Below are positions 1-8,920 of a stretch of 64,000 nucleotides of DNA, in pieces. Source of the DNA: an uncultured Collinsella sp. (GTDB lineage: Bacteria > Actinomycetota > Coriobacteriia > Coriobacteriales > Coriobacteriaceae). Made by a program: the position numbers and the translations under genes. Positions within the stretch are counted from its first letter, which is position 1. Every line of letters starts with the position of its first letter. The stretch lies in the NCBI GenBank assembly GCA_902489665.1, contig CABUAT010000001.1:1-64000 (forward strand), in the 5' to 3' direction. The notes under the pieces are model-generated. The model saw only the letters and a program-made list of their open reading frames with translations, made no database searches and had not been told where the DNA came from.

Positions 1-157
1 AACTGCGGGAATGGCCTATTTGCTCAATGTGTTCGGCTGAGATCGGAAATCAACCCCGATTGGACAAATTTTGACCGTTTGCCCCACAGAATCGACCCAC
101 TGGGGAAAATAGCTTGACGATTGAGCGGTCTTCGTGATTCGAAAGACGGCTTCGAGC
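1..157. other. Intergenic 3' flank, no gene seen
   Basis: This stretch lies downstream of the minus-strand hydrolase that ends at 158. No reading frame here has a believable start and ribosome binding site. A short imperfect inverted repeat (TTTGCCCCA near 78-86 against TGGGGAAAA near 101-109) could form a weak hairpin. I see no classic poly-T terminator. The left end of the window truncates whatever lies beyond. Confidence 0.4.
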
Positions 158-841
158 CTACATCTGCATAAACGGATTCTGCATAAGTTCGCGCGCCATC
201 GTGGTCGAATCGCCATGGCCCGTCAAGCAAACGGTATCGGGCGGAAGCGTCTTGGCAAGTTTGGAGAGCGAGCGCATAATCGCCGCCTCGTCACCGCCGG
301 AAAGATCGGTACGACCGTGGCTGCCCGGGAAAAGCGTGTCGCCCACAAAGGCGATGTTCCCCTGCTCGGTCGCGGCGAACAGGACGATGCCGCCCGGCGT
401 ATGCCCCGGCGTCTCGATCACCTGCAGGCAGATATCGCCCAATTCAATCGTATCGCCCTCGGCAAGCAGCCGCGTCGGCTCACCCGGATCGGGCGTCTCG
501 ATACCCCACATGGCGCGCTGCTCCTCGATATTTGCGCGAGGCACCGTCACGTCCTTAGCGCACAACTCATATAGTGCGCTGTCGCCAACGACAGCTCGAA
601 CCCCGGCAACCCCGCCAACATGGTCGGCATGACCGTGCGTGCAGACAGAGCCGAGTACGCGCACCTCGGGATGCGCGGTGCGGATATGCTCCACAAGACG
701 CTCGCCCTCCCACGCCGGATCGACGATTAAGCACTCGTCATTCGAAATCACGGCGTAACTGTTGGTCTGAATGGGGCCGTTGACGAGCGCCTCAATCGAA
801 GCCGCACCTCGGGGTGTCAGGTCCAAAGTCATATCGCCCAT
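158..841 (-). CDS. Metallo-beta-lactamase-fold hydrolase (glyoxalase II-like)
   Basis: A 227-residue cytoplasmic protein of the metallo-beta-lactamase superfamily. The metal-binding HxHxDH motif reads HGHADH at residues 69-74 and is followed by further expected ligands: the His of ETPGHTPGG, the Asp of FVGDTLFPG and the His of LTGHGD near the end. Proteins of this size and motif pattern resemble glyoxalase II (hydroxyacylglutathione hydrolase), but the substrate cannot be read from sequence. I chose the ATG at 841 because GGAGG lies 8 bases upstream; the ATG at 847 is too close to it. It follows relA on the same strand, with a strong hairpin in the gap. Confidence 0.85.
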   Translation of the reverse strand: MGDMTLDLTPRGAASIEALVNGPIQTNSYAVISNDECLIVDPAWEGERLVEHIRTAHPEVRVLGSVCTHGHADHVGGVAGVRAVVGDSALYELCAKDVTVPRANIEEQRAMWGIETPDPGEPTRLLAEGDTIELGDICLQVIETPGHTPGGIVLFAATEQGNIAFVGDTLFPGSHGRTDLSGGDEAAIMRSLSKLAKTLPPDTVCLTGHGDSTTMARELMQNPFMQM

Positions 842-857
842 GCGCATACCCTCCTTC

Positions 858-896
858 TAAAATACGTTCGAGGCACCAAACGATGCCTCGAACGTA
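858..896 (-). terminator. Hairpin plus T-run between relA and the MBL gene
   Basis: A perfect 13-bp inverted repeat (arms TACGTTCGAGGCA at 863-875 and its complement at 884-896) with an 8-base loop. On the minus strand it is followed by TTTTAG. It lies downstream of relA and directly upstream of the ribosome binding site of the next gene, so it can act as a terminator, attenuator or mRNA-end protector. Confidence 0.75.
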
Positions 897-929
897 ACCA
901 ATATCTATGATGCTGAGAGGCTCTCGCAC

Positions 930-3290
930 CTACACACGACGCTTGAGCTGAGCTCCGCCTTCGCCGGGCATAAGACGGCGAGCGTCGTAGACCGAATCGA
1001 CACTGCTGATGGAAGCAAGCAGCGGATCCAGACCGCTCGCGTCCGAGATTTCGACCATAAAGCGCAAGGTTGCAATACCCTCGCGGTTGGTCGACGTGGC
1101 GGCAGAAAGGATATTGCCGCCCGCATCGCCAATGGCAATGGTGACATCCTTGAGCAGGCCCATGCGGTCCAGGCACTCGACCACGATCTCGACCTGGAAG
1201 AGGGTGTCGGCAGCGCCGTCCCACTCCACATCGATCATGCGCTCGGGATGTTCCATAAGACCCTTGACGTTAGGACAGTTGGCGCGATGCACCGAAACGC
1301 CACGACCGCGCGTGATGAAGCCGACGATGTCGTCGCCCGTCACGGGGTTGCAGCAATGAGCCAGACGGACCAGCAGGCCGCTGTTGCTCTCGCCCTTGAC
1401 GATAATGCCGTTACTGGCGCTCTTGCCGCGCTTTTGCGGCTTGCGGTTGGAGCCGCGGGCGGGCTGCTTCACGACCTCGGCGATAGCCTCGGCCTTGGTG
1501 AGCTGTTCCTCGGGCTTGGGGTCCAAGATTTGCTCGACCTTATTGCCCACAGCGCGCGGGGCAACCTTGCCGGCGCCGACGGCGGCAAACAGGTCCTCGA
1601 GCTGCTTGAAGTTAAACTGCTCCACCACGGCGTTGAGTGCACGCGTCGAACGCGGCGTAGAAATGCCATAGCCACGCTTACGCAGGTCCTTGGCCAGCAT
1701 ATCGCGACCGGCGGCAGCGTCGTCGTCCTTGGTCGCAGCGGCAAAATAGCGGCGGATCTTTGACTTGGCGGAAGGTGTCTTAACGATCTTAAGCCAATCG
1801 CGCGACGGCTTGGAACTCTTGTTAGTCAGGATTTCAACGCGGTCGCCCGTCTTGATCTCGTGCGTGAGCGGAGCCACCGCACCGTTGATTTTGGCGCCGA
1901 CGCAGTGGTTTCCCACCTCGGTGTGAACGGCATAGGCAAAGTCGAGCGGCGTGGAGCCGGCACGAAGCGCCATGACCTCGCCTTTGGGCGTGAAGACAAA
2001 GATCTCCTGATCGAACAGATCGACCTTCAGCGAGTGCAGGTATTCCTTGGCATCGGTGATCTCGTCGGAAGCCGCCCAATCGAGCGAATGCTTGAGCCAG
2101 TTGATCTGGTCGTCCAAACGTTGAGCGTCATTGGTCTTGGAAGCAGACGATCCGCCCGACTTCTTATATAGCCAGTGGGCGGCAATGCCGTACTCGGCCT
2201 GCTCATGCATCTCATAGGTTCGAATCTGAATCTCGAGCGGACGAGCCGTAGGGCCGATGACCGTCGTATGGAGCGACTGGTAGTTATTGACCTTAGGCAT
2301 GGCGATATAGTCTTTGAAGCGACCGGGCATGGGGTGCCACAGCGTATGCACCGCGCCGAGCGTGGAGTAGCAATCGCGCACCGAATGCGTGATGACACGC
2401 AGTGCCACCAGGTCGTAGATCTCGGAGAATTCCTTGCCCTTGCGCTTCATCTTTTGGTAGATGGACCAATAGTGCTTGGAACGGCCATTGATCTGGAAGC
2501 CCTCCAGGCCAATGCGGTTGAGCTCGTCGGTGAGCGTCTTGATAGTCTCGGCCAGATAGCGCTCGCGAACCTCGCGCGACTCAGCCACCATGCGCGCAAT
2601 GCGCTGGTAGGCATCGGGCTCCAGGTAGAAGAAGGACAGGTCCTCGAGCTCCCACTTAATAGAGCTCATGCCCAGGCGGTCGGCCAAGGGCGCGTACACG
2701 TCCATGGTCTCGCGCGCCTTAAACAGGCGACGGTCCTCGCGCAGGGCTGCCAGCGTTCGCATGTTGTGCAGACGATCGGCAAGTTTAACGATGATGACGC
2801 GAATGTCCTTGGACATGGCGAGGAACATCTTGCGCAGCGTGAGGGCCTGCTTCTCGTCCATGCTGTCGACTTCGATGTTGGTGAGCTTGGTCACGCCATC
2901 GACGAGCTCGGCTACCGTATCGCCAAACAGGCCGGACACATCGGCAAGCGAGGTCTCGGTATCCTCGACGGTATCGTGCAGCAGCGCGGCGCACACCACA
3001 TCGCAGTCCATCTTGAGATCGGCCAAAATGATGGCCACCTCGACGGGATGGTTAATGTACATCTCGCCCGAGCGGCGCTTTTGGTTGCAGTGCTTCTCGG
3101 CGGCAAAGCAATAGGCCTGCTCCACCTTAGAGAAGTCCTCCTCATTCATATATTTGAGGCACAGGCGCTCCAGCTTGTCGTAGCTGTCCGCCATAATCTC
3201 GGGCGGCAGCTCATCGGCATGCTTATAGTGCTCCATCTCCGAAAACGGCTGGAGGGTGGAATCATGGGCGGTACGGGCTGCGGCATCCAT
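930..3290 (-). CDS. relA: Bifunctional (p)ppGpp synthetase/hydrolase RelA/SpoT
   Basis: A 786-residue long RSH protein that makes and degrades the alarmone (p)ppGpp during the stringent response. The N-terminal hydrolase domain has the HD-type motifs RRSGEMYINHP (around 72-82) and HDTVED (105-110) and the conserved KLADRLHNMRTL, which suggests active hydrolase. The synthetase domain lies at roughly 275-385 and contains the signature YQSLHTT. A TGS domain (about 430-490), a Cys/His segment with AHCCNP (about 640-670) and a C-terminal ACT domain (about 700-780) complete the usual layout. The start has a GGGGA-type ribosome binding site. It begins 15 bases after the recJ stop, so the two are probably one operon. 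Confidence 0.97.
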   Translation of the reverse strand: MDAAARTAHDSTLQPFSEMEHYKHADELPPEIMADSYDKLERLCLKYMNEEDFSKVEQAYCFAAEKHCNQKRRSGEMYINHPVEVAIILADLKMDCDVVCAALLHDTVEDTETSLADVSGLFGDTVAELVDGVTKLTNIEVDSMDEKQALTLRKMFLAMSKDIRVIIVKLADRLHNMRTLAALREDRRLFKARETMDVYAPLADRLGMSSIKWELEDLSFFYLEPDAYQRIARMVAESREVRERYLAETIKTLTDELNRIGLEGFQINGRSKHYWSIYQKMKRKGKEFSEIYDLVALRVITHSVRDCYSTLGAVHTLWHPMPGRFKDYIAMPKVNNYQSLHTTVIGPTARPLEIQIRTYEMHEQAEYGIAAHWLYKKSGGSSASKTNDAQRLDDQINWLKHSLDWAASDEITDAKEYLHSLKVDLFDQEIFVFTPKGEVMALRAGSTPLDFAYAVHTEVGNHCVGAKINGAVAPLTHEIKTGDRVEILTNKSSKPSRDWLKIVKTPSAKSKIRRYFAAATKDDDAAAGRDMLAKDLRKRGYGISTPRSTRALNAVVEQFNFKQLEDLFAAVGAGKVAPRAVGNKVEQILDPKPEEQLTKAEAIAEVVKQPARGSNRKPQKRGKSASNGIIVKGESNSGLLVRLAHCCNPVTGDDIVGFITRGRGVSVHRANCPNVKGLMEHPERMIDVEWDGAADTLFQVEIVVECLDRMGLLKDVTIAIGDAGGNILSAATSTNREGIATLRFMVEISDASGLDPLLASISSVDSVYDARRLMPGEGGAQLKRRV

Positions 3291-3305
3291 CGAGGTCCCC
3301 TTCCC

Positions 3306-6300
3306 CTAGGCCCGCGGTACGATCGGGCGGTTAACTTTGGCTAGCATATCAGAAGCGCACGAATCGAGCGCCCAGCTCCGGAAAGCCGAAAACTCCATGC
3401 GCGAGCGCAAGCCCTCCAAATAGCGAATTGACCTGCTCAATTGCACGCGGCCGGGGTTTTCGGCCATCGCGATGCGACGAGTGTCGTCAAACCCCGAAAC
3501 GCGACAAAAACCAAGCTCTTCGAAGATTCCCAGGCCGCTTTCCACCGAGCGCTCGTCGACCGGCGTGCGGGCATCGATGGCAAGGCACATCTGCGCGATG
3601 TCGATATCGCTCGCGCTAAAGGAATCGTCCCCGGTTTTGCCGCGGTTGGAGCGCCACATGGTCTGCAGCGCGCGATAGAGCGTGACGAGCTCGTCGCGCT
3701 CGGGCGCATAGCAGTCGAGCAGGCGCTCGTTAATGCGGGCGTCGCGCGACGAATAGAGCAGATGGATCACGGCGGGCTGGCCATCGCGGCCGGCACGTCC
3801 GCTCATCTGGTTGAACTCGATGGCGCCAAACGGCATGTGGTAGAGCACGACATGGCGGATATCGGGCAGGTTGACACCCTCGCCAAAGGCGGAGGTCGAA
3901 ACGATGCAGCTGAGGCTTCCGTCTCGGAATGCTTCCTCCACGCGGCGGCGATCGGAACGCGCAAGCCCCGCGTTATAGAACGCGATATGGGTTGCGCAAT
4001 CGGGCACACGCTTGCGCAACGTCTTGGCGAGCGCCACGGACTGGTCGCGCGAATTGACGTAAATGACGGTCTTCTCCCCCGTCGCCACGATCGACACCAA
4101 ACGGTTCTCGCGGCTCGCAAGGTCGCGGTCGTCCTCGAGCTGCAGGTTCTCGCGCACCGTCTCGTCGACCACCGTACGGGTAATCGGTAGAACACGGGCG
4201 AGCTCGGCCACAACCGGAGCCGTTGCGGTGGCAGTCGCGGCCAGAACGACCGGGTCGCCCAGGGCTTTGAGGATATCGGGCATGTCAAGATAGGCGCTAC
4301 GGTCGCCGCCCTTGGCAAGGCCGGCGTGGTGCGCCTCATCGATAACGACAAAGCCGATGCGGCCCGAACGCGCGAAACGGTCACGGTGGATAGACAGGAA
4401 CTCGGGCGTCGTGAGCACGATACCGGTGCGGCCCGAAGCTAGACCGGCGAACACGTCATCGCGTGCGGCCTCCACGGTCTCGCCGGTCAGCATGCCAACG
4501 CCAATGCCAAGCGCTGCCATCGTCGACGAGAGGTGATAGGCCTGGTCGGCAACGAGCGCACGCAGCGGATAGACAAAGATGCTCGCACGCCCGCGAAGGA
4601 CCGCCTCGCGCGCGGCATGCACATGGAAGATGAGCGACTTGCCGCGCCCCGTTCCCATAACGGCCAGAACACTTTGGTGATCGGCCAGGGCATCGAGCGC
4701 CTCGACCTGCGCGCGATGCGGCTGGTTCGAGCCTATAAAGCTATGGATAAGCGAGCGCGTCAGCTCGGTATAGGAAAGCTGGGCGAGCGTCTCGCGTTTA
4801 CGCGACTCCAGGCGCAGGCCGGAATCCGCCGGCTGCACGCCACGACGAAGCTCGCATGCCGGATCGTCGACGCTGGGCAGCGTGGTATCGCGGACCAGAA
4901 CATCCTTGATCATGAGCTTGGGCTTCACACGCCCCTGCCAATGCTCGGCAACGGCCTCGAACACCAAGTCGACAGCGCTATCGCAGTTGATGAGCTTATC
5001 GATTTGCGGCACGCGGAACATAATGGCCGGCACGCTCGCGGCGCCATCGGTCGCCACAAAGCGCATGTGCTCGCCGGTTTTGCCCACCACGGCGCGATCG
5101 CACATCGTCACGCCCTCGGCAGCCAGCAGCGGCACCTTGTTGCCCTGGCCAAACGGCTCAAGACGGGAGATCTGCTCGATGGTCTCGATATTCAGCTCGG
5201 AAAGGTCGACGGTGGCGGCGACCTCGTCGGTGTCTTCAAAGTCCTCGGCGGGAAGCTCCGATAGCACGGCGGAAAGGCGGCGGCGGAACTCATCGAGCTT
5301 GGATGCCTCGATGGTCACACCCACCGCACCGGCATGTCCGCCGCGACGAATCAGCAGGTCGGAACAACGCTCGACGGCGTCGAACAGGTTGACCTTGCCC
5401 ACCGAGCGACCCGATCCGCGCGCAACGCCGTCCTCAATCGAGAAGAGCAGCGCCGGCACGTGATAACGGTTGGTCAGGCGGCTCGCTACGATACCCTTGA
5501 CGCCCTCGTGCCAGCCCTCGCCACCCACGACGATTGCGCGACCGCCGTCATAGGTCTCCTCGACCTTTGCCATGGCGTCGCGTGTGAGCTCCGCCTCGAT
5601 CTCGCGGCGCTGACGGTTGATTTCCTCGAGCTCGGCTGCCAGTGCACTTGCCTCGATAGGATCGCGGGCAAGCAGCAGGTCGAGCGCCAGCTTGGGATCA
5701 GCCATGCGGCCGGCAGCATTCAGACGAGGGATGAGCGAAAACGACAGGCCGTCGGCCGTAATGGTAGAAAGGTCGGCCTTGGCAAGTGCGGCAAGCGCGA
5801 TATAGCCGGGACGGGCCGTCACGCGCATCTGTTGGATGCCCTCGGCGACCAGTGCGCGATTCTCGGGCGTGAGCGGCATCATGTCGGACACGGTGCCCAG
5901 CGCCGCGACCTCGATCAGCGAACGCCAATACGACGGCTTGCCCAAACGCTCGCCCAGGACCTGCACCAGCTTGAGCGCCACACCGGCACCGGCAAGCTCG
6001 CGCGAGGGACCCTCGTCCTCGAGCTTGGGGTCGGTCAGGGGCACGCCCTGCGGCACCTGGTCGGACGGCTCGTGATGGTCCGTGACCACCAAATCGATCC
6101 CCAGGTCCTCCAAATAGGAAACCTCTTCCTTGGCGGCAATGCCGTTATCGACGGTCACGATCAGCTGGGGGCGAGCGAGCTCGTTAACGCGATCGAGTGC
6201 CGCGCGCGAAAGACCGTAGCCCTCATCAAAGCGATGCGGAATAAACGGCGTGACATCGGCGCCAAACGTGCGCAGCGCCTCGGTCAACAGGCAGGTCGAC

Positions 6301-6593
6301 GTAATACCGTCAACGTCAAAATCGCCAAAGACCGCGATGTGCTCGTGGTTGCGAATAGCGCGCTCGACGCGGTCGGCAACGACCGCCATGCCCGGAATAA
6401 TGAGTGGGTCGGCCCAGTCGCGATCGAGCGAAGGCGTCAAAAACAGCTGGCCTTCCTCGATGGATGTTATGCCGTGCGCAACCATAATGCGCGCCACCAG
6501 CCCGGGAATGCCCAGACCAGCCGAAAGCTCCTTTTCGAGCTCGGGGTTTTGCTGAGCGACCGCCCAGCGATGCGTCGTCTTAAGCGATGACAT
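3306..6593 (-). CDS. recJ: RecJ single-strand exonuclease fused to a RecQ-like helicase
   Basis: A 1095-residue fusion. Residues to about 570 are RecJ, the 5'-3' single-strand DNA exonuclease of recombination and mismatch repair. They include the DHH-superfamily motifs GDFDVDGITS (about 86) and VTDHHEPSD (about 172), the DHHA1 motif GGHAGAVG, and an OB-like segment. The C-terminal half is a superfamily 2 helicase of RecQ type: Walker A GTGRGKS (about 648-654), DEAH (about 749) and motif VI QMSGRAGRDG (about 930). Ordinary RecJ proteins are about 550-750 residues, so the helicase is an add-on. I prefer the ATG at 6593 (GGGGTGGG upstream); a GTG at 6638 would add 15 residues. It probably heads the recJ-relA operon. 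Confidence 0.92.
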   Translation of the reverse strand: MSSLKTTHRWAVAQQNPELEKELSAGLGIPGLVARIMVAHGITSIEEGQLFLTPSLDRDWADPLIIPGMAVVADRVERAIRNHEHIAVFGDFDVDGITSTCLLTEALRTFGADVTPFIPHRFDEGYGLSRAALDRVNELARPQLIVTVDNGIAAKEEVSYLEDLGIDLVVTDHHEPSDQVPQGVPLTDPKLEDEGPSRELAGAGVALKLVQVLGERLGKPSYWRSLIEVAALGTVSDMMPLTPENRALVAEGIQQMRVTARPGYIALAALAKADLSTITADGLSFSLIPRLNAAGRMADPKLALDLLLARDPIEASALAAELEEINRQRREIEAELTRDAMAKVEETYDGGRAIVVGGEGWHEGVKGIVASRLTNRYHVPALLFSIEDGVARGSGRSVGKVNLFDAVERCSDLLIRRGGHAGAVGVTIEASKLDEFRRRLSAVLSELPAEDFEDTDEVAATVDLSELNIETIEQISRLEPFGQGNKVPLLAAEGVTMCDRAVVGKTGEHMRFVATDGAASVPAIMFRVPQIDKLINCDSAVDLVFEAVAEHWQGRVKPKLMIKDVLVRDTTLPSVDDPACELRRGVQPADSGLRLESRKRETLAQLSYTELTRSLIHSFIGSNQPHRAQVEALDALADHQSVLAVMGTGRGKSLIFHVHAAREAVLRGRASIFVYPLRALVADQAYHLSSTMAALGIGVGMLTGETVEAARDDVFAGLASGRTGIVLTTPEFLSIHRDRFARSGRIGFVVIDEAHHAGLAKGGDRSAYLDMPDILKALGDPVVLAATATATAPVVAELARVLPITRTVVDETVRENLQLEDDRDLASRENRLVSIVATGEKTVIYVNSRDQSVALAKTLRKRVPDCATHIAFYNAGLARSDRRRVEEAFRDGSLSCIVSTSAFGEGVNLPDIRHVVLYHMPFGAIEFNQMSGRAGRDGQPAVIHLLYSSRDARINERLLDCYAPERDELVTLYRALQTMWRSNRGKTGDDSFSASDIDIAQMCLAIDARTPVDERSVESGLGIFEELGFCRVSGFDDTRRIAMAENPGRVQLSRSIRYLEGLRSRMEFSAFRSWALDSCASDMLAKVNRPIVPRA

Positions 6594-6700
6594 AGGCACC
6601 CACCCCTGATAGGGGCAGGTCGCCGCGATACCTCTCACGGTTCATAGCGATGAGTCCTCTGTGTATGCCCGCTTCGGCAGGCAGATCTGTTGAACGGATT

Positions 6701-6706
6701 TATTAT
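6701..6706 (-). promoter_or_regulatory. Candidate -10 element for recJ-relA
   Basis: A perfect TATAAT on the minus strand, about 110 bases upstream of the recJ start, in the 274-base divergent gap between recJ and the BASS transporter. No convincing -35 stands at 17 bases. The rest of the gap shows no gene. Confidence 0.4.
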
Positions 6707-6867
6707 ACCGTGCAGCGCGGACGCAAAACGCCGCGGTGCGCCGCGGTTTCGGCAAACGATGGCGGTAATGGCCTCGAAATAATCGAGCGTTTCAGCCGCA
6801 CGGACGCATACGAGCGTCTAGCATATCCATACAAACGAGTTCGCGGATAAAGGGAGTCACGGGACAT

Positions 6868-7866
6868 ATGAAGCAATGGGCTGGACTGGGAAAGTTCCTC
6901 GCGGGGCATATGCAGATCATCGTTCCGATTTGCGTGGCGCTCGGCGTGCTCTTTCCCCAGCAGATCGGCGTGCTCAAGCCCATTGTTCCCGCCCTCTTCG
7001 CCTTTATGACGTTTCAGGGCGCGCTCAGCAACACTTTTCACCAGGTAGCCGAGGTGTTCCACCGTCCGCTGCACCTGATTCTGGCGCTGCTGGTCTCGGC
7101 AGTGCTTATTCCCATCGCGGCGTATGCCATAGGGTCACTCTTCTTTGGCTCCAACCCCAACCTTGTCTGCGGCATCGTGCTCGAGTACAGCGTGCCCGTG
7201 GCCGTCACCGCTTTTATGTGGATCAGCATGTTCGGCGGCAACGGCCCGCTCGCGCTCACCATCATCCTGACGTCCTCGGTTATCTCCCCTGTGACGATTC
7301 CGCTCACGCTTAAGCTCTTGCTGGGTGCCACCGTCTCGATCGATGTGCCGAGTATGATGCAAGACATGGCCTTTATGATCGCCATCCCCGCCGTGCTCGG
7401 CATCGTGATCAACGAGCTCACGCGTGGATGGGGACACGAGAAGCTCTCCCCCGTGCTCTCGCCCGCCTGCAAATTCATGATGATGGGCGTTATCGCCTCC
7501 AACTCCACCGCCATGAGCGAGTACGTGCTGCACATGAACGCGGTGCGCTTGGAAGTCGCCCTCTTTATTTTGGTCTTCGCCATCAGTGGCTTTGTCGTCG
7601 GTTTTCTGGTCGCCCATGCGCTGCATCTGCCATATAGCGAGACGACCACCATGTGCTTTACCTGCGGCATGCGTAACATCTCTTCGGGCGCCGTCATCGC
7701 CACGCAGTACTTTCCGGGCGAAGTCGTGTTTCCCGTCATGTGCGGAACGCTGTTTCAGCAGGTACTCGCCTCGCTTATCGGGCATCTCTTTGAGCGTCTG
7801 ACCGGCGAGGAGCGCGCCGCCCAGCGCAAGCGCGTCGAAGCCGGCCGCGACGCCATGACACGCTAG
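6868..7866 (+). CDS. Bile acid:sodium symporter (BASS) family transporter
   Basis: A 332-residue integral membrane protein with about nine or ten hydrophobic segments. The conserved GMRN-type motif near residue 270 (CGMRNISSGAVIA) and the early FMTFQGAL segment fit the BASS/SBF family of Na+-coupled organic anion transporters (bile acids, pantothenate, pyruvate and others). The family alone does not fix the substrate. The start at 6868 follows an AAAGGGAG run that is slightly far (about 12 bases). It is transcribed alone, divergent from recJ and convergent with cutC. Confidence 0.8.
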   Translation: MKQWAGLGKFLAGHMQIIVPICVALGVLFPQQIGVLKPIVPALFAFMTFQGALSNTFHQVAEVFHRPLHLILALLVSAVLIPIAAYAIGSLFFGSNPNLVCGIVLEYSVPVAVTAFMWISMFGGNGPLALTIILTSSVISPVTIPLTLKLLLGATVSIDVPSMMQDMAFMIAIPAVLGIVINELTRGWGHEKLSPVLSPACKFMMMGVIASNSTAMSEYVLHMNAVRLEVALFILVFAISGFVVGFLVAHALHLPYSETTTMCFTCGMRNISSGAVIATQYFPGEVVFPVMCGTLFQQVLASLIGHLFERLTGEERAAQRKRVEAGRDAMTR

Positions 7867-7935
7867 CTTGCCCGCGTTGTTCGCGCCCCGCCTTGTCGCC
7901 CAAGCATCTTAGGATGAACGTGCGAGCTATGTGGA

Positions 7936-8613
7936 CTACGCCTCTAACGGCACGATCTTGGTGCCATGCAGCTCGGAGACGCCAAGCGCTGCCGCTACGG
8001 CATCTCGGTTGGCCGTGGTAATGCCGCCGCCGGGAAGGATGGTCACACGGCCGGCCGCATACTCGACAAGACGCGACAGGTGCTCCAGGTTGTCCTCAAT
8101 CGGCGTACCGGCAGCGCCACCATGCGTCAGGATGCGCGTGATGCCGCAGTCGGCGAGTATGTCAATCGCGTCGAGCTGAGCCTCGGGCGAGAGCTGATCA
8201 AACGCCATGTGGAAGGTGATGTCGATGGGCTCACGCTTGCATTCCTCGGTCGCGCAGCCCGCGGCCATCACGAGGGCGCCCAACGTAAGCTCGTCGAGCG
8301 CCCATCCGCCAGCGCAGGGCTTGCAGCTGCCAAAGACCAAGCCGTCAACGCCGGCGCTTACGGCAAGGCCCAGGTCCATCTCCATCATGCGCAGCTCGTC
8401 TTGGTTGTAATGAAAGTCACCGCCACGCGGGCGAATCATGCACATCACTCGCGCGTCATGCTCGTGAGCATAGCTGACTGTAGCGCTGATAACACCGGCC
8501 GAGGGTGTAGTGCCACCGACGGCAAGGTTGTCGCACAGTTCAATACGCCTTGTACCGGCATCGATAGCCGCCGGCACCCGCTCAACGTTCTCGGCACAAA
8601 ACTCGTACAGCAT
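7936..8613 (-). CDS. cutC: CutC family protein (copper homeostasis CutC)
   Basis: A 225-residue TIM-barrel-type protein of the CutC family. The opening MLYEFCAENVERV, the early segment RIELCDNLAVGGTTPS, the MIRPRGGDFHY strand and VDGLVFGSCK are all characteristic. CutC was named for copper tolerance in E. coli, but its biochemical role remains unsettled. I use the ATG at 8613, which has GGGGG seven bases upstream, rather than a longer frame from 8670 whose extra residues are not CutC-like. It is transcribed divergently from the PadR operon. Confidence 0.9.
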   Translation of the reverse strand: MLYEFCAENVERVPAAIDAGTRRIELCDNLAVGGTTPSAGVISATVSYAHEHDARVMCMIRPRGGDFHYNQDELRMMEMDLGLAVSAGVDGLVFGSCKPCAGGWALDELTLGALVMAAGCATEECKREPIDITFHMAFDQLSPEAQLDAIDILADCGITRILTHGGAAGTPIEDNLEHLSRLVEYAAGRVTILPGGGITTANRDAVAAALGVSELHGTKIVPLEA

Positions 8614-8672
8614 AGATAGACCCCCAAAGACAGCAGATGTTTTCCGACGGGCATTGTCACACATCCCCATGA

Positions 8673-8740
8673 AGTTGCGGTGGAATAGGGGCTGTTTTGG
8701 CGTCTAGAGCCCCCATTTAGTCCCTATTTCACCGCAACTT
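8673..8740. repeat. Long imperfect palindrome (AAGTTGCGGTG family)
   Basis: Arms that both begin AAGTTGCGGTG match at about 20 of 22 positions when one is reverse-complemented. The centre (GGCGTCTAGAGCC) is itself nearly palindromic. It ends exactly where the next hairpin begins. It could be a small non-autonomous element or a structured RNA end. It sits in the gap between two divergent genes. Confidence 0.6.
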
Positions 8741-8777
8741 AAAGGGGTGCCGACCGAAATGGTCAGCACCCCTTTTT
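8741..8777 (+). terminator. Rho-independent-type hairpin in a divergent gap
   Basis: AAAGGGGTGCCGACC pairs with GGTCAGCACCCCTTT around a small loop and is followed by TTTTTG. As DNA it reads well in both directions. No gene in the present arrangement ends here on either strand, which makes its position odd. Confidence 0.65.
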
Positions 8778-8788
8778 GCTGTATAGAA

Positions 8789-8846
8789 GTAGTCGTTGGG
8801 GACGTTCTTAAACGACTAGTCATTCAAGAACGTCCCCAACGACTAC
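8789..8846. repeat. Palindrome with GGGGACGTTCTT arms
   Basis: A perfect 21-bp inverted repeat beginning GTAGTCGTTGGGGACG, with arms at 8789-8809 and 8826-8846 and a 16-base loop. It ends 8 bases before the PadR promoter -35. Related GGGAC-bearing palindromes occur elsewhere in the window. Confidence 0.7.
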
Positions 8847-8854
8847 GACAACTG

Positions 8855-8900
8855 TTGACATCATATACTATGTGTCATATAGTAGGTGTTACACAGTATA
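8855..8900 (+). promoter_or_regulatory. Strong promoter with overlapping dyad operator for the PadR operon
   Basis: TTGACA at 8855-8860 is followed after exactly 17 bases by TATAGT at 8878-8883, a near-consensus sigma-70 promoter. An interrupted dyad (TATACTATGTGT near 8864-8875 against ACACAGTATA near 8891-8900) covers the -10. GTGT/ACAC dyads fit PadR operators, so autoregulation by the adjacent PadR is likely (inference). Confidence 0.75.
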
Positions 8901-8920
8901 CTACGAAAGGAGGTGTGCGG

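Noticed and set aside
2218..2238. tRNA-like GGTTCGAATC string
   Set aside because: It lies inside relA coding sequence without acceptor or anticodon arms. The same holds for a similar string near 4726 inside recJ.
6593..6638. Longer recJ start at GTG 6638
   Set aside because: The extra 15 residues are not RecJ-like and the ATG at 6593 has a better ribosome binding site, though the longer form cannot be excluded.
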